DNA of 64,000 bases from Irpex lacteus. Taxonomy: Eukaryota > Basidiomycota > Agaricomycetes > Polyporales > Irpicaceae. The notes under the pieces are model-generated. The model made no database searches, was not told the origin of the DNA, and saw only the letters and a list, made by a program, of their open reading frames with translations. Position 1 is the first letter of the stretch, and each line of letters opens with the position of its first letter. This document shows positions 1 to 12,693 of this stretch, one piece after another. The DNA lies in assembly GCA_001986395.2 (NCBI GenBank), contig MQVO02000037.1, forward strand, positions 124,001 to 188,000, written 5' to 3'. The position numbers and the translations under genes are program-made.

Positions 1-945
1 GAAGATGCGTCCGTGTTACAGCAACGTGTTGTTGCCTACGCTCGGTGGAGATGGAATAACGGTCCAATCGGACTGAATGTTATTCGTCGGGACTTTAGTC
101 CTCGCTCTGCTAAGTGAGAAGCTCGTGATGCGGTTGGACGCATCATGAAAGGAAGCTTACCAGAGGCAGACACGCATCAACAACCGTTAGTTATCGGAGG
201 TTGCTGTCGTAGGTGCATATCGTTGGGCACTCGGTGCAGGAAAAACACCGGCTCAGTCTAGACCCAACCTACACTTGTGGAGTACTAGCTTCTCCGTTCA
301 CTACGTGTACGTTTGAAACTCGAAGCTTGAAGGACCGTAAGCAAAGCGATAGCTCAATTGGAGGTCATGAAACTACCATCTGCTCGTCAGTACTCCAATT
401 CGTGGCCGATAGGTGGTTAGCTCAGGCTATATTGCGTTGTAACAGCTCCATTGGTAATCGTATCATTGAAGACGGCGTGCGTAAGAAACATGCTGATATT
501 AGTACATTGCCTACGGTCATTCGTTGGTAATGGTGTGCAGGGGTGCAGTACTCACCGGGTTGCATACCGACCAGGACTCGAAGTAGTACTATCCTCCACT
601 GATAATCGCCACCTCTCTGCCAGTTAGTTACTCATGAATCATTGTTCATTGGAAGAAGAAAACGACAATGTCATCGCGAAAACTTGAGAGCCACCTATAA
701 ACGCTAATGGCCCCGAGCTACTTTTCACGGGTGGTTAGGTAAAAGCAGCGACGGACATGAACCGGAACATACTGCATGATAATGGGGCTAGACTCATTAA
801 TATTTGTGTGTCCATGATCAACGACTGCAGAGACATAGTGGTTCGAGGTAAGTATATGACAAACATGATGATGTCAGGGTTGTATAAAAAGGCTTGAGGA
901 ATATGTCAATGCCGATATCAACGCTAAATCAAAGTCACTGATATC
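1..945. other. gene-free left edge
   Basis: I see no supportable gene here. The longest open frame (213-530, plus) starts with GTG, has no low-complexity or family signature, and no flanking splice sites that extend it. It may be decayed repeat or intergenic DNA. Confidence 0.4.
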
Positions 946-1025
946 GCCCGTTTAGCTCAGTGGTAGAGCGCGCCACTCGTAACAGCGTAATGGTGAGGTC
1001 GGTTGTTCAATCCAGCCAATGGGCA
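946..1025 (+). tRNA. tRNA-Thr (anticodon CGU) with 8-nt intron
   Basis: A complete cloverleaf is visible. The acceptor stem GCCCGTT pairs with AATGGGC, the D arm is GCTC/GAGC, the anticodon stem is CGCCA/TGGTG, and the T arm is GGTTG-TTCAATC-CAGCC. The anticodon loop reads CTCGTA, then about 8 extra nt (ACAGCGTA), then A. This places a short intron one base 3' of the anticodon, the standard eukaryotic position. The discriminator base is A at 1025. A T4 run at 1047-1050 would end RNA polymerase III transcription. The exons are identical to those of the gene at 47845-47924. Confidence 0.95.
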
Positions 1026-1046
1026 TAGAAGGAGTCTTGGAATCCC

Positions 1047-1050
1047 TTTT
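1047..1050 (+). terminator. Pol III T-run terminator of tRNA-Thr(CGU)
   Basis: The first T4 run downstream of the tRNA starts about 21 nt past the discriminator base. A second T4 run follows 10 nt later. Confidence 0.6.
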
Positions 1051-3459
1051 AATACCTTTTAGCTATCATTATAAGTCACAACATATGAGTATCATCTTTC
1101 TCAAGCACGTATTCTAATCGTTGTTTTACATGAAGAGGTGACAGATATATTCTGCTTCATTGTCCTGCGTGAACTCGAAGTGACGGCACTACTACTGACG
1201 TCTCTTTACACTGCAACGACAACATGATGTTTCTAGTACTTATGATGGTGCAGCAACTAGTACTACGGGCATGTACATCGCTGGAGATATAAGTAGCTAC
1301 ACTCTCGGACATCGTCCCAAATGGAGCCAAAGAACAAGCGGACACTCGTGCCCGATACCGGAGGTATCACACAGTCCCAGTATCTGATCTACTGGAGCAG
1401 GAGAGAAGATGGCGAAGCGACACAGATAACCGGCGAGAATCTAGTCCCAGAGATCGTTGTGGGCCACACGCGATTGAATCGGTCGGTGGGTCAATGTGCG
1501 ACCAGTGTTTCATATGTAAAGCGCAGTGTGCCCAGTATTGTGCTACTTACCCGTGCCTGGCTAACACATTTGATACGCCGTGCGCGTTGGATGTGCGTGT
1601 TTGAGCTCTGCATCTAGATCATTGCAAACGAGTGAGATACAGATAAGTACCGACTGTGCCCTCCCAATACTGATCGGCGCCCGCCTTCCCCCAGTCGGAG
1701 TGGGAGCGCACCATGTCCCGTTATCCCCATGCGTGCACACCCCGGCAGCTCACCACGAAGCCTGCCCGAAGGCGGACCAAGTATACAGTCTCACGATCGG
1801 AATCGGAAGAGCTCGTGGTCGAGGTCGACCTCGACTGACAAGGTTTAGGGCGTCGCGGGTATAAGCACCGAATGGCGTAAAGTCGAGGACAGTGTGCGAA
1901 CGCTAGTGAATTGCGGACTTGACCGGGCGCGGTGAGTCAAGGTGAACTCTATTGTGTCGGCCAATGGAGTGTTGCAGATGCTTCACGGAGGATTTTGGAC
2001 GATGTGGGTTTGTGGGCTGATGACGAGATATGACATAAGATATTGGTTTGTCGAGTTCCCGATGCGAGGATATGTTTGTATTCGTGCGTGGTGGCGAAGT
2101 CTTGGTGAGAGTGGAGGGAAGATGTATACACGGTATGTCGTCAAAGGGGCAACCACAGAGTTCTATAAGGCCTCGAGGAACCACGGTGATAGTCATCTAG
2201 AGGCGACGCGGAGATAGAAGACTGTCTGGTGGCCATATGTATTATCTGTAGTCCCAGTGACATTTGTTTCAGCTATGAATTGGAGAACGTAAGTGTGTGT
2301 TGGACTACCGAGGAACAAGTAACGTACGTGAGATGTATCCGGCGGCCGAAATAGCTGGTGGATCACTTGGGTGCTGGCCGTGCCTGTATAAATGCAACAC
2401 CCTCACCACACCTAATCGGCACCCTCCCCTAGCTTCAGTCACATAGGCTCACAGCAAACTAAAGACTCCACCTCGGTGAAGTACCACATAGAGAATCCAC
2501 GTTGATACACATAAGTATCGAACAGTCCTCTGTCGAGGAACAGTCCTTGGACCTCTCTCGACCCACGACATCCAAGTCCGATCGCCTGCCCAGATACTGT
2601 GTACAACTAGATGCGTCTATGGGAGTCAGCTGTCATCCATCTATCGGGTGCACATCTGTATACACATACACGCACGCGCAGCGAGTTATCGCACCTGCCT
2701 GGAAGATCCTAAACACGATAGGTGAGTAGAGTTTGACGGTCAGAATGGAAACTCGGACGAGCACGTACTTACTTGCGTAGTGTGATCGCGACGGTCCATG
2801 GTGGACCCGACTCGGGAGTTGGCCCGTGCATGTGTACTATGCATAAGTAAGAGGACCGGCCCTTCGCCGTTGGGAGTCGGATCTTGAGATTTCGGGGAGG
2901 GAGTGTGGTACAGGGTCCCCGAGGTCTACAAGATTTGATAAGTGAGATGTGTGATGTGTGAGTGATCTATGCCTTACAGCACTATCTTCCGCGTTTCCTG
3001 GTTCGTGTGCTTCGGCTTGTCAAACTGCTGTGACCATGCCAGTGGTCATCCATGTGTACCCGCGGCAAGCCATGGGGGCCTTCTCATGTCAGAATTTGTT
3101 TGATCTGCGAAGCACCTGGTTAGCAAATTGAGATACGAGGGAAGAAGGCAACTGATATTCACCTTTTCGTAGTAGTTTCCAGATGGCCAAGTCGCCTGTG
3201 CGCGAAAGAATAACATCGGAGTTATTTGGCAGAGTTTCAATTACTAAGGTAGATTATGATACTCACCGAACGCTAGGATCTAAACCTTCCAAATAGTCAG
3301 CTTTGATTGTGACCTCGTCAGCACAGAGTTCAATGCACGACAGCCTGTCCAATTGTCGTAAGATGTCGCACAGGAAACGGTCGCGTGCCTCCGGGATAGC
3401 CAGATCGCGAAAGATCTCGCCGTACAAGGTTCGTTGAGTGGCGGGCTATCACTCAAGTG

Positions 3460-3800
3460 CCACGAGTGAACTTCACTCGTGGGCCAGTGAACGCATCGGT
3501 GTTGCTATTCGCCGACATCATAAGGTTATCGAGGATCGATAAAAGGGCCATGCTTTCTATTATTGGGTGTTAGTAAGACTATGTCAGTGCTACAAGAGAA
3601 GAGATAAGAAACACAGAGATCTTGCCGCATAGGTTTCGATAGAAATGGCTTCAAGCGACTTTGAGATGATGAACGTTGTGACCACGAGTGGACGTTTGAA
3701 CGCGCCGATGTTGCTGTTCGCCGTCAACACAAGTAAGGTTATCGTGCGTACGTAGAAGGCTGAAGCTTTCTTCGGCGTCGGTCGGCGAGCTCGTGAGTTT
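3460..3800. repeat. imperfect direct duplication with a perfect hairpin
   Basis: Two diverged copies, about 3460-3560 and 3682-3790, share the ordered landmarks CACGAGTG, TGAACGC, GTTGCT-TTCGCC and AAGGTTATCG. Copy 1 also starts with a perfect 11-bp inverted repeat with a one-base spacer (CCACGAGTGAA at 3460-3470, C, TTCACTCGTGG at 3472-3482). Copy 2 keeps only the left arm. This looks like an old local duplication; no coding role is apparent. Confidence 0.5.
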
Positions 3801-4274
3801 GCGTTGGTGCCACCATGATACATATATCGAAGATGTAGACGTCACTGTGAGCATAACCTAGAATGTGCATGAGTGAAGTGCATGTTATGTTAAAAATGCA
3901 GGTTTGCGGTGGAGGCGTGCCGTTGATTTAAACCTCCAGGAAACCCTGTAATTGTCCGGTCATGTCAAATATATAAGTACGTAGCACAACATAGTGACAG
4001 CAATTCTACGGCTGTAGATACTACGCCAACAGGGTGGAATAAATACACGTCGTGTTCGTGATGCGTGCAACGCACCTCGCTTGCAATTCTTTCGCACAAA
4101 TGTCCCCTCAACATCCAACTCCACTTAACATCGTAATAAGTTTCTTCACACACCCCACCCTACGCATCCACAGCTGTGTAACGAAATGCAAATTACCACC
4201 AGCAGTAGTCTACCAGCATAGAAACGACCATAAAACCACAGGGCCACCCCCACAAGCGCATAAAGACAGCACAC

Positions 4275-4540
4275 ATGCGTGCGGGGATGGCCCGCCGTCT
4301 TCGTAGTTTCCTCGGCTTCTCCGGTGGACGTGATTTTTCTTGTGTGGAGGATTTGAATAGGTTGCTGTCTCCCTCAAATACGAGGGTTATTCTAAATTTG
4401 TTTTGAAGAGCGGATCAGTGCCATCAGTAGTTCGATTCACGAATGAGAGGGTGCGCCGAGAGTTAAAGCGCATCAAGGAAACCAAGCGTGCCGCCCCTGT
4501 TCTAGGGAGACCGTCGGGGAAGCTAATAACTCCAGAATAA
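4275..4540 (+). pseudogene. possible broken small coding sequence
   Basis: An ATG at 4275 opens a coding-like frame (starting MRAGMARRLRSFLGF) that stops at a TGA near 4405. The frame one base back stays open and coding-like across the same point and on to a TAA at 4538-4540; it contains a basic helix-like stretch (RFTNERVRRELKRIKE). No splice pair joins the two frames in phase. The simplest reading is a one-base frameshift in a small gene or remnant. No family is recognised, so this is a weak call. Confidence 0.25.
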
Positions 4541-5269
4541 ACAATTAACAAAGAACACAAGAGTGAGACAAGACCTGAGAACTGACATACCAAGTGAGAG
4601 GCGTTGTGCACAAGAAACTCGGCATGGCGGCGTACCGAGCTTCGACCCATCTTCGAGCACTGCGGATCCCGCGAGCACGGGAACATCTGGGTTGATGTCG
4701 AGGGAAGACATTGTAAATAAGCTCCACCACCTCGAGGGGAACATGGAAGTCACCAGCTCGCAAGGTTTGGTGGGATCATAGCTGCGGCTCGTGAGGGTGC
4801 ATTCTCACCACGCATGGATAGTATTCTCATTGCTGTTGCAGAGTCTGCGTACAGCAGCAGTTATCCATCCACACAGAAAAGCGGTTGTTGAGGAAAGCAA
4901 ATGGGTGGCAGATGGTCGTTGTGAAGCCCTGAGCTAAGAGCCACGCACAGGGGATCAGGAGGAAGTCTCGGCGAAACAGACACCCAAATAAGGAAGGGGG
5001 ATTGCCGAGAAGGGCAGTCATGTGGCTTTCCCAGTGTTCGGGCAAAGGTCGCCTTCGTGTCTCAAGCCCATGTCCCCGCCATCTTCCTCCTTCTCCGTCG
5101 TCTTGCTCTCCTCCGTCTCGGGTAGCCAGCGTCGTCGTTGACGTTCTCGACGTTGTCCAAGACACTCTTCGGACTAGCACACTAGACGGTGCCAGAAACG
5201 GCAGCTGAAACGGCGGATTGGGATTGATCGGTACGTGTTCGACTCTCAGCAGAAGTCTATTTTTTCTCA

Positions 5270-5470
5270 CCTATCCCTCTTCAGCGCCCAGAGTTGCTCT
5301 TTCAACCCGTACCCTCACTGCCTCTCCTTACGTCCCCTCCTCCAGCCTCATCCCTACGCCGTCCCTCGTTACTATTTCTCGCAGAGTTCAGCCCACGCGG
5401 CTTGTGCTCGTTTCACTTTCATCTTACACCCTACCACCACCGACTTCTAACGCAGGCCACGGCAGCCGAC
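5270..5470 (+). promoter_or_regulatory. pyrimidine-rich core promoter/5' leader of the GH5 gene
   Basis: About 200 nt of C/T-rich sequence lies directly upstream of the GH5 start codon. CT-rich blocks of this kind often sit at transcription start regions of filamentous fungal genes. I see no clear TATA box. Confidence 0.4.
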
Positions 5471-5477
5471 TCCAACA

Positions 5478-8383
5478 ATGTCGATGTACGGGGATGACAT
5501 TCGCAACTCGCAGGCGAGGACCAGCGCGTCCTACGCCACTGCACCTCCTCAGCCAGACTTCCTACCCCCACCAAACCCGTCCTTCCTTTCCATCGGTCAA
5601 TCTCTCCCATCGACACCGCGAGAATCAGGCGGATACGACTCTGCATACGAGCGTGAACCTCTAGCAACCCCAACCAACAACTCTGTCACTGCGCTCTCGG
5701 GAGCACCCAAGGAAACAAGCGAGGGCTCTCCATTCATCGCCGCGCCTGTGGCAGGCGACTCGTACGAATACGGCAGGAAACGTCCCTTTTTCAAGCGACC
5801 CATCGTCTTGTTCGGCTTAGCAGCGCTAGTGGCGGTCGTAGTAGTCGCCGTAGTGGTCCCCGTGGTCCTCACCACGCGACACAACTCTAACAACAACGCG
5901 TCTGCCCACGGCGGCACGTCCAGTGGCGGTTCTTCTGGCGATAATGGCTCTGGCAGCGGGAATGGAAACGGGACGAGCGATGGGAATGGGAGCGGAGGGG
6001 GGAAGGGTCAGACGAACTTGGCGACGTGGGGAGGAGACGGGAGTACGGTGACGAAGGATGATGGGACGACTTTCGTGTACAATAACTCGTTCGGAGGGTT
6101 CTGGGTGCAAGACCCGAAGAACCCGTTCAACAACTCGGCGAAGCCGAACAGTTGGACGCCTGCTCTGAGCGAGCCTTGGGACTGGGTCAACAACAAGATC
6201 AACGGGTACGTGCTACATCGCCACTCACGCCATTATACATACTAACCCGCGCGCGCGTCTTTAGCGTAAACCTCGGCGGACTCTTCGTCCTCGAACCCTT
6301 CATCTCCCCCGCCCTCTTCCAGTCCAACCCCGGCGCACACGACGAATGGGACCTCTCCGTGAACGTCTCCAGCACAGGCAACCTCACCGACTTCCTCACA
6401 CAGCACTACAGCACCTTCATCACCGAAGAAGATATGGCGCAGATCGCCGCGGCCGGCCTGAACTGGATCCGCCTGCCCATCCCGTTCTGGGCGATAGAGA
6501 AGTGGGACGACGTGGGGAGCGTGAACGCGCCGAATGGCCCGGAGGACGCGGAGCCGTTTTTGCAGAAGGTGTGCTGGACGTATATTTTGAGGGTGTTTGA
6601 GTGGGCGAGGAAGTATGGGATTAGGGTCAATTTGGATCTGCATGCTATTCCGGGATCGCAGAATGGTGAGTGGCATCCGGATCCTTTTTGTGGGCAGCGA
6701 GGGATGCTGATGACGGGGGTGTGATGTGTGTAGGGTATAATCACTCTGGGAAGCTTGGACAGATAAACTTCATGTATGGCGTTATGGGCTATGCGAATGC
6801 GCAGCGTACTCTGGATTACATTAGGACGATCACGGAGTTTATCTCTCAGGTGAGTAACATGCGCAGCCCGAAGCTGGCTCTTCATTTTCCGTTATTCGCC
6901 AAGTGACGAGCGTGGCTGACAATACCACCCTCAGCCTCAATACGTCGATGTCATCCCAATGTTCAGTATTCTCAACGAGCCTCTCATCGAGAAATTGGGT
7001 GTGAACCAGATGGTCAGCTTGTACGTTCGCCTTTTGCCCGTTCTTTTAAGACCCTATCACTGACGATATCAACATAGCTACGTCCAAGCACACAACCTCA
7101 TCCGTTCTATTACTGGTACTGGCAAGGGTCCGATTATGACCATCCACGACGGCTTCAGCTCTCTCACCACTTGGGTGGACAAACTCGCTGGCTCAGATCG
7201 TGTTGCTCTCGGTACGTTGACTTCTTTCTCGAGTTATGGAGGATGGTATGCTGAATATATGCGCAGACAATCACCCTTACTTTGCTTTCGACGGTCAACC
7301 TAACACTGCGGCTATTGATGTTCCGGCAGACGGTGGTGATGGCACGATGATGGGCGGTGTATGGCCCAAGCAGGCTTGCAACGCATGGGGTGCAAACTTG
7401 AACAACAGGTAAGTCACTCTTCAAGGCTCTTGGTGACTATACGCATGCTTGGGAATGGTTCACTGACCACATGCATGTATGCGCATTAGCCGAGACAACT
7501 TTGGTATCACCGTCGCAGGCGAGTTCTCCAACGCTATCAACGACTGTGGGCTGTTCGTTCGTGGTGTCGGCAATGGACCTGTCTTTGGTGGAGACTGCAC
7601 TGTGTTCAACGATGTTAGTCAGTGGACGCCGGCGATGAAGAATGGTTTCCAGAACTTCATCCTTGCTAGCATGGACGCTCTGCAGCACTGGTTCTTCTGG
7701 ACCTGGAAGGTGCGTTCAGCTCAAGTTGACACACAACATGGCTAACCCAACGCTCATGCACACAGATCGGCGAAGACAACACAGGCAAAGTCTCAGCTCC
7801 TCTCTGGTCGTACAAGGTCGGTCTCGACAACGGGTTCATCCCCAACGACCCCCGTCTCTCTCACGGCATGTGTGGCAAGCTCGGCGCACTCGGTGCTCAA
7901 TTCAGTGGCAACTACCCCGCCACCGCAACAGGTGGTGCCGGCGCAGGCACCCTCGCCCCCTCCGTCACAGCCCAATACGGCCAGTTCCCGCCTACGAGCA
8001 TAAACGGCGTACCCGCCGGCCAAGTCTCCCTCATCCCAACGTACACCTCCACTCGCACACCCGTCACGTTGCCCCCGCCGAGCTTCACGAACGCAGACAA
8101 GGGCGTTGCGCTCCCGAACGGGTGGGCTGACAGCCAGGATACGGCGCAGGCTGTGTTCCCGGTGTCGGGGTGTGTGTACCCTGATGCGTGGTTGGCGATG
8201 AGCAGTCCTGTTCCTGCTAGTGCGTGTGGTGCTACTGCTGCTGGAGGTGCTGCTGCGACGCCGGCGGTTGCTCCTACTGCGGCTGCTGCAGGAGGTGTGG
8301 CTGCTCCTGTCACGAGCGCAAGTGCGAGCGTTCCCGCGCAGACGACGGCTCCGCCAGTGAGGGCTCGCAAGGGATCGCACTAG
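5478..8383 (+). CDS. membrane-anchored GH5 exo-beta-1,3-glucanase, 814 aa
   Basis: This is a type II membrane glucan 1,3-beta-glucosidase that would trim beta-1,3-glucan in the cell wall. There are eight exons: 5478-6205, 6265-6665, 6734-6849, 6935-7020, 7078-7211, 7267-7408, 7490-7709 and 7766-8383, all with GT-AG introns and matching phases. A cytosolic Pro/Ser-rich N-terminus is followed by a single hydrophobic anchor at residues 109-131, a Gly/Ser/Asn linker (about 134-180) and the GH5 domain. The acid/base Glu is E430 in ILNEP and the nucleophile is E547 in VAGEFSN, as in GH5_9 exoglucanases. The C-terminus is Ala/Pro-rich. ATG 5478 was chosen because it has a good purine context and the ATG two codons on is in the same frame. 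The length fits membrane-bound family members. The family call is firm; the exact substrate is inferred. Confidence 0.92.
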
Positions 8384-9463
8384 AGGGACTTCGAGATCGA
8401 CTCTGGACTGACTTTGCAGATGTCGACTGGCTCGGTCCTCGCTGCGTGCTTCTCTTCCTTTCCCTGACTTATTTCGTATGTTGTGTTGTCCTTCGTGGCG
8501 TCGTGGGGCGCTAGTGCAAAGCGGGCTTAGTATCGCATCGCCCCCCCCTTCCCTTCCCATCCATCCCCATCCTTCACCCTCCCATCCTACCGCCTATCAA
8601 TCGCAAAACCCACTTTACTTTACAAGCTAGTCGGCAACCTATCCTTCGTGGCGTCGAGTTGCGCGCTCCACACTTCCACCTCCGCCCTCCGTCCGCGTTT
8701 CCCCCATTAGAACAAGCAACGTTAATCCACCGCTCACCAGGTGGGGGCACCTGCGACCCTGCTCTGCACGACACGACAAGGCTTGTTTCTCTCTCTCCCT
8801 CCCTCCCTCCTCTTCCATCTTCTTCTTCTCCCGCGATGCTAGCACTAAGCACTAGGTTCTCGACGACCCACTTTAACACGATCCTTACCCTCTTTGTAGT
8901 AGCGTCAGTCCGCCTTCGACTTCTCGTCGCCGCCACTTCTACGCTTCTCATCATACTCACTAATGGTTATCTCAAGGACAAGTTGTACGAATGACTCCCA
9001 TATACCCCACTTCTCTATCCTTTTTTCTTTCTTCTCCCTACGAACTATGGCTGGACTTGTTTCTTGGCTATTGTTGGTGGACCTGCGTAAAGACGATGGT
9101 TGCTTCTTTGCAATCCTATACAGGACTTTCAGAGGTCGTTTTTGTCTTTCTTACTTCTGTTTCTGCCGCTCATACGTACGCACCTGGACCTTCGTACTCA
9201 GGCCGATCCTTCTCCTACCTACACTCTTCCGTCTCCGTTGCATAAACGCGAAACTACTCAAAAAATGGATCTGATAACGCACTATTGCATCATAGCCATA
9301 GCTAGTAGCCCAGATAATGCATTTCATTGTACATCATACGGTAAGTACGTATACTTTTACATGCTGTTTTACGCAATCGTACCAGGGCTTCTGAGGTTCT
9401 CCAAGGCTCTGTTTTTGTGCCGCGTGAGCTAAAGGTTGATAGATTGGGAGTTGGGGAGCCGAA
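8384..9463. other. 3' flank of the GH5 gene, no gene seen
   Basis: This is C/T-rich sequence with short CTCC tracts (for example around 8790-8825). Open frames here come from the skewed composition and have no domain signature. It probably holds the GH5 3' UTR and spacer. Confidence 0.4.
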
Positions 9464-9721
9464 ATGAACTTGGGTTATCCCATGAGTGCTAATGAGGCTC
9501 TGACGTAGATGGTCAGCGACACGCAGCCGTGCTGCAAGAAGTTGAAATCGAAGGCCTCTACCGTGGGCGCGAAGTGCCTTCTGGTGTCGACCACCTGCGG
9601 TAGGCTAAGACTTTGCAATTATCAACGCTGGTTTCAACGAAGACGCCGCGGAGTTCGCCTCGACGCTACTCTAATCGCCAACAAGACAGAAGCCCACGAT
9701 GTTATGTTATTTCCATTATGA
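9464..9721 (+). pseudogene. decayed protein-coding remnant
   Basis: Coding-like peptide continues across this stretch only by changing frame. From ATG 9464 the frame reads MNLGYPMSANEALT and then hits a stop. A second frame carries on with GQRHAAVLQEVEIEG and VPSGVDHL, stops, and a third reads DFAIINAGFNEDAAEF, followed by a last frame ending at 9721. No introns of normal size fit between the segments. I infer a gene broken by several small indels. The family is not recognised. Confidence 0.35.
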
Positions 9722-10995
9722 CATGGAGCTAGAAGGTCGGTGCGGAGTGGGCGAGGCGAGTCGCCGTCCGAGATGATTTGAGATTCGTTGATGCGCCTTC
9801 CGAGATGTTTTGATCCATGATATCGAACACACTAGACCGACAACAAGTGGGTCGTCCGAGACATGTGGGGATGCGTGCTAACAAAGGCTAACAATCAAGT
9901 TGGCGATTTGGTGAGATGGAATATCGAGATCGAGTGTGGTTCGTTGGAGTAAGAACGTACCACGGAGGACGGATGTCGGGGCTCGTCCGTTGCGTTTTTG
10001 ACGTGCATGTCAAACCTTCAGGATTTCAGCAAGTCGGAAATGAACTGAACACGAGGCTCGCAAGACACTTGTGCGTGTGCTTACTTGTTGTTGGAAGTGT
10101 CAGGCTCCCAGCATGTTCTCCGGAGATTGAAGCGTTCCGGAGGCATTGCGGTTCACCGTGAACATGAAGTGTGATATTTGTGGCGTGCAGCCCACTTGCA
10201 TGACAATCGTTGGAAGCTGTGCAAATATGAGACGAGGATGGAAGTTGCGAAGATGTCTTTCTCCTGCTTGGCGCAATATCGTATGCATACGATAACGTTT
10301 AACAGCGCACCTAAAAACAGTTTTGTCAGACATTGAGGGCAAATACATGACTTGCAGTGCGGCGATAAAATACCCTCGGAGCCGACGAGCCTTCAAGTTC
10401 ATTTACGAGCTCTTTTGCTGTGGCTGAAGTTTTCCAGAGCAGCGACAATTGTCTTGGCCGCAAGAAAGATATGTGCGGATGGCTATGCTAAACCCTGCTG
10501 GACGTATGAGTTGGTTGGCACATTTCGGTATGCCCCACCCAGATGATGTCGAGATGTCAGCACAACGGCTGCTGGAAGGGGTTTCATTACCCTGAGACGA
10601 AGATATTCATTGTCTGATTCCGCTCCCTACCCTGTTCTCTTGCTCCAAGCCGAGAGAGGCGATATTAACATCGTGGTGAGAGGATTGCTTTTGATTTGTG
10701 GGAGCCACGCCCTCGAACTATGAGAAGTATGTCACATATTCAGGCGTAGCGTGCTGCGCCCGAACTCTACCAGACGAGTGCAATCAGTAAATACGTACAT
10801 TACCATCCACCAAGACGATACTTGCCCGATATGCAAACTCCTGTACAACTCACACGGTGATGAATGTGTCGGCCGGAGGTTGCCATTATACACACGGTCC
10901 AATCGGAACGGAAAGGACGCTTCTCCCGTGAACGGGCTGAGCTGCCGCCTTCTAGTGTTTCTAGAAGAACAATAGCACGGTTGTTATCCAACGCA

Positions 10996-12693
10996 TTAAT
11001 CAACTGCTGAACAGTCCTGAGAGTGAGATATCTGCGGACGCATAGGCATTTGGGAGCAGATCTGAGTTTTGTTGGTGGATAGACCGGTCATAACAGAACG
11101 TTGAGCTTGTCGACCAGAGCGCGAGATGATCAAGTCCCCCAGTGCAGACAAGAAGAGCAAGATTGCCACTCCGTCTGATATTGTGCTTGTAAGCGGCGCC
11201 AACCCAGTATGCGGGGATAGGGATCGGGCAGAGATGGATAGTGAAGCGACATAATTGCGAGTTACCAGTCCCCCGTATTTCTGAACTTTGTGGTAAGCTC
11301 ACCTAAGCTCACCGAGCCTCGTCTCCCGATTTGCTGAGATGAGCGGGCGCAGTGCTGATTGCCATCAGAAGAGCTGCGAAGAGGACGCAGTCCAGACCTG
11401 TGGAGGATGAATAGCTCAGCTGATGCTCGTCTTATGATACGAGTGTGAATGGGATGACGCATTCGCACACTCCCCTGCTGGCCGATGCAGCTCCGCTGAT
11501 CTTCCAGAAACGCTTGTTTGATATTGATGCGTACGTCGATAATGCTATCTCAATATTGGCTAGTTCAACTTCCGACCAGAGTAAGTATGTTTGACGGCTG
11601 GAGGCATTGTCCGGAATAGACGCGCTTGGGACATTGGGAGACATGCGTGGCCATATAGCAGTTCATACCCAAGATGCTGGATGATTTGCGTGAGAACTGT
11701 GTTTTAATTGAGCAAAGACCTCCGATATGAACGCGTACCAAGTAGTCCGCCCGGATCGATGACAATTGGCGTGCGAAAGTCGATAAGCGCCCAGAAAAGG
11801 ACAAGAATAACGCAAACAATGTGGCCAATGAGCGAAAGGCGAGATGATAGGAGATAGTGTAAGGCAAAGGAAGTGCAAAAGAACTAAAACAGAAATCGGC
11901 GTGAACGGCATCTCAATACCCTAGATGAGCAGAACGCGTCAGAAACGCGGTTCGCTGTCGTCTTGAAGACTGGAGTGAGGTCGATATAGCTTCCTCGATT
12001 TGCGGTGGCATTTACGGTCGACAGCCCCTTGGTCGACGTGTATCAGTCCGGAGCAACACGTAGGATATCTGACAGGCAGACAGCCCGACACGAGTATTTA
12101 CTCACCGCACACACCCGCAGGATGAAATAATTGTAGACCGTATCGAGCAATGGCCCTAGGTATAGGTATGAGTTGATGCATGATGGAAAAGAAGGAGTCA
12201 CTGGGAGCATGAGAGCTGCATTAATCAAAGGAGTCTATAAGATAAGAGTCTAAGACACCACGAACCTCTGCCAGCTGTTCATTAGGAGTAATTTCCCGCT
12301 TGCCCATCTTCAGAAAGAACCAATAGCGGCCTCCGAATCGCAAGCTCGTGACCATGGCAAGCGCAGCCACGACATAAAGACGACCAGACTGTGTGGATTA
12401 GGTGGATGGGATCGATCGTATGTCACGGGTGACGGAACACCCCGAGACAGACAGTCCGTGCGTTTGGGTCACTATGAATAATCCACAAACGCGTAGGAGT
12501 AGATTCGCCATTTGTTTTCCAAAATACGATCAGCACGGGAACTGAAGAGCACAGAAAGAGCGACGCACGCGCGGACAAATAGTGCAAGGCCAGTGAAGAA
12601 GGCCTCGACCCTGACGGAGGGGTACGTGGTGCCAAATACACGAGCTTCGAGCTGGACCAGAACGGTAGACCAGAACGGAGGAGGTCGTAGCAT
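10996..12693 (-). CDS. multi-pass integral membrane protein of unknown function, about 400 aa
   Basis: The gene is split into short exons, so no single ORF reveals it. Inferred exons (minus): 12693-12487, 12388-12262, 12215-12106, 12027-11947, 11883-11739, 11696-11669, 11597-11471, 11419-11313 and 11280-10996. Phases agree at every junction except the last, where donor and acceptor do not match by one base; this could be a mis-called site or a real frameshift. Several hydrophobic helices are visible: FFTGLALFVRACVALSVL in exon 1, LYVVAALAMV in exon 2, LIGHIVCVILVLFWALI in exon 5, LDCVLFAALLMAI in exon 8 and VAILLFLSALGDLII in the last exon. Its style matches the lineage-expanded membrane proteins of Agaricomycetes that have no known role. 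Start ATG 12693 is the first in frame, but an upstream exon is possible. Confidence 0.55.

Larger units (their letters stand above)
1026..4274. other. intergenic stretch without a supportable gene
   Basis: Only short, overlapping open frames on both strands occur here, none with a recognisable domain. It includes the imperfect duplication listed separately at 3460-3800. Some of the sequence may be decayed transposon DNA, but I recognise no family. Confidence 0.4.

Noticed and set aside
5597..6110. Minus-strand ORFs (106 and 94 codons) over the GH5 first exon
   Set aside because: They are shadows of the Gly/Ser/Asn linker and membrane anchor; the sense frame has clear GH5 features.
7642..8560. 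ORFs of 162, 255 and 152 codons in other frames across the last GH5 exon
   Set aside because: They overlap a coding exon whose frame continues the GH5 protein and have no domain.
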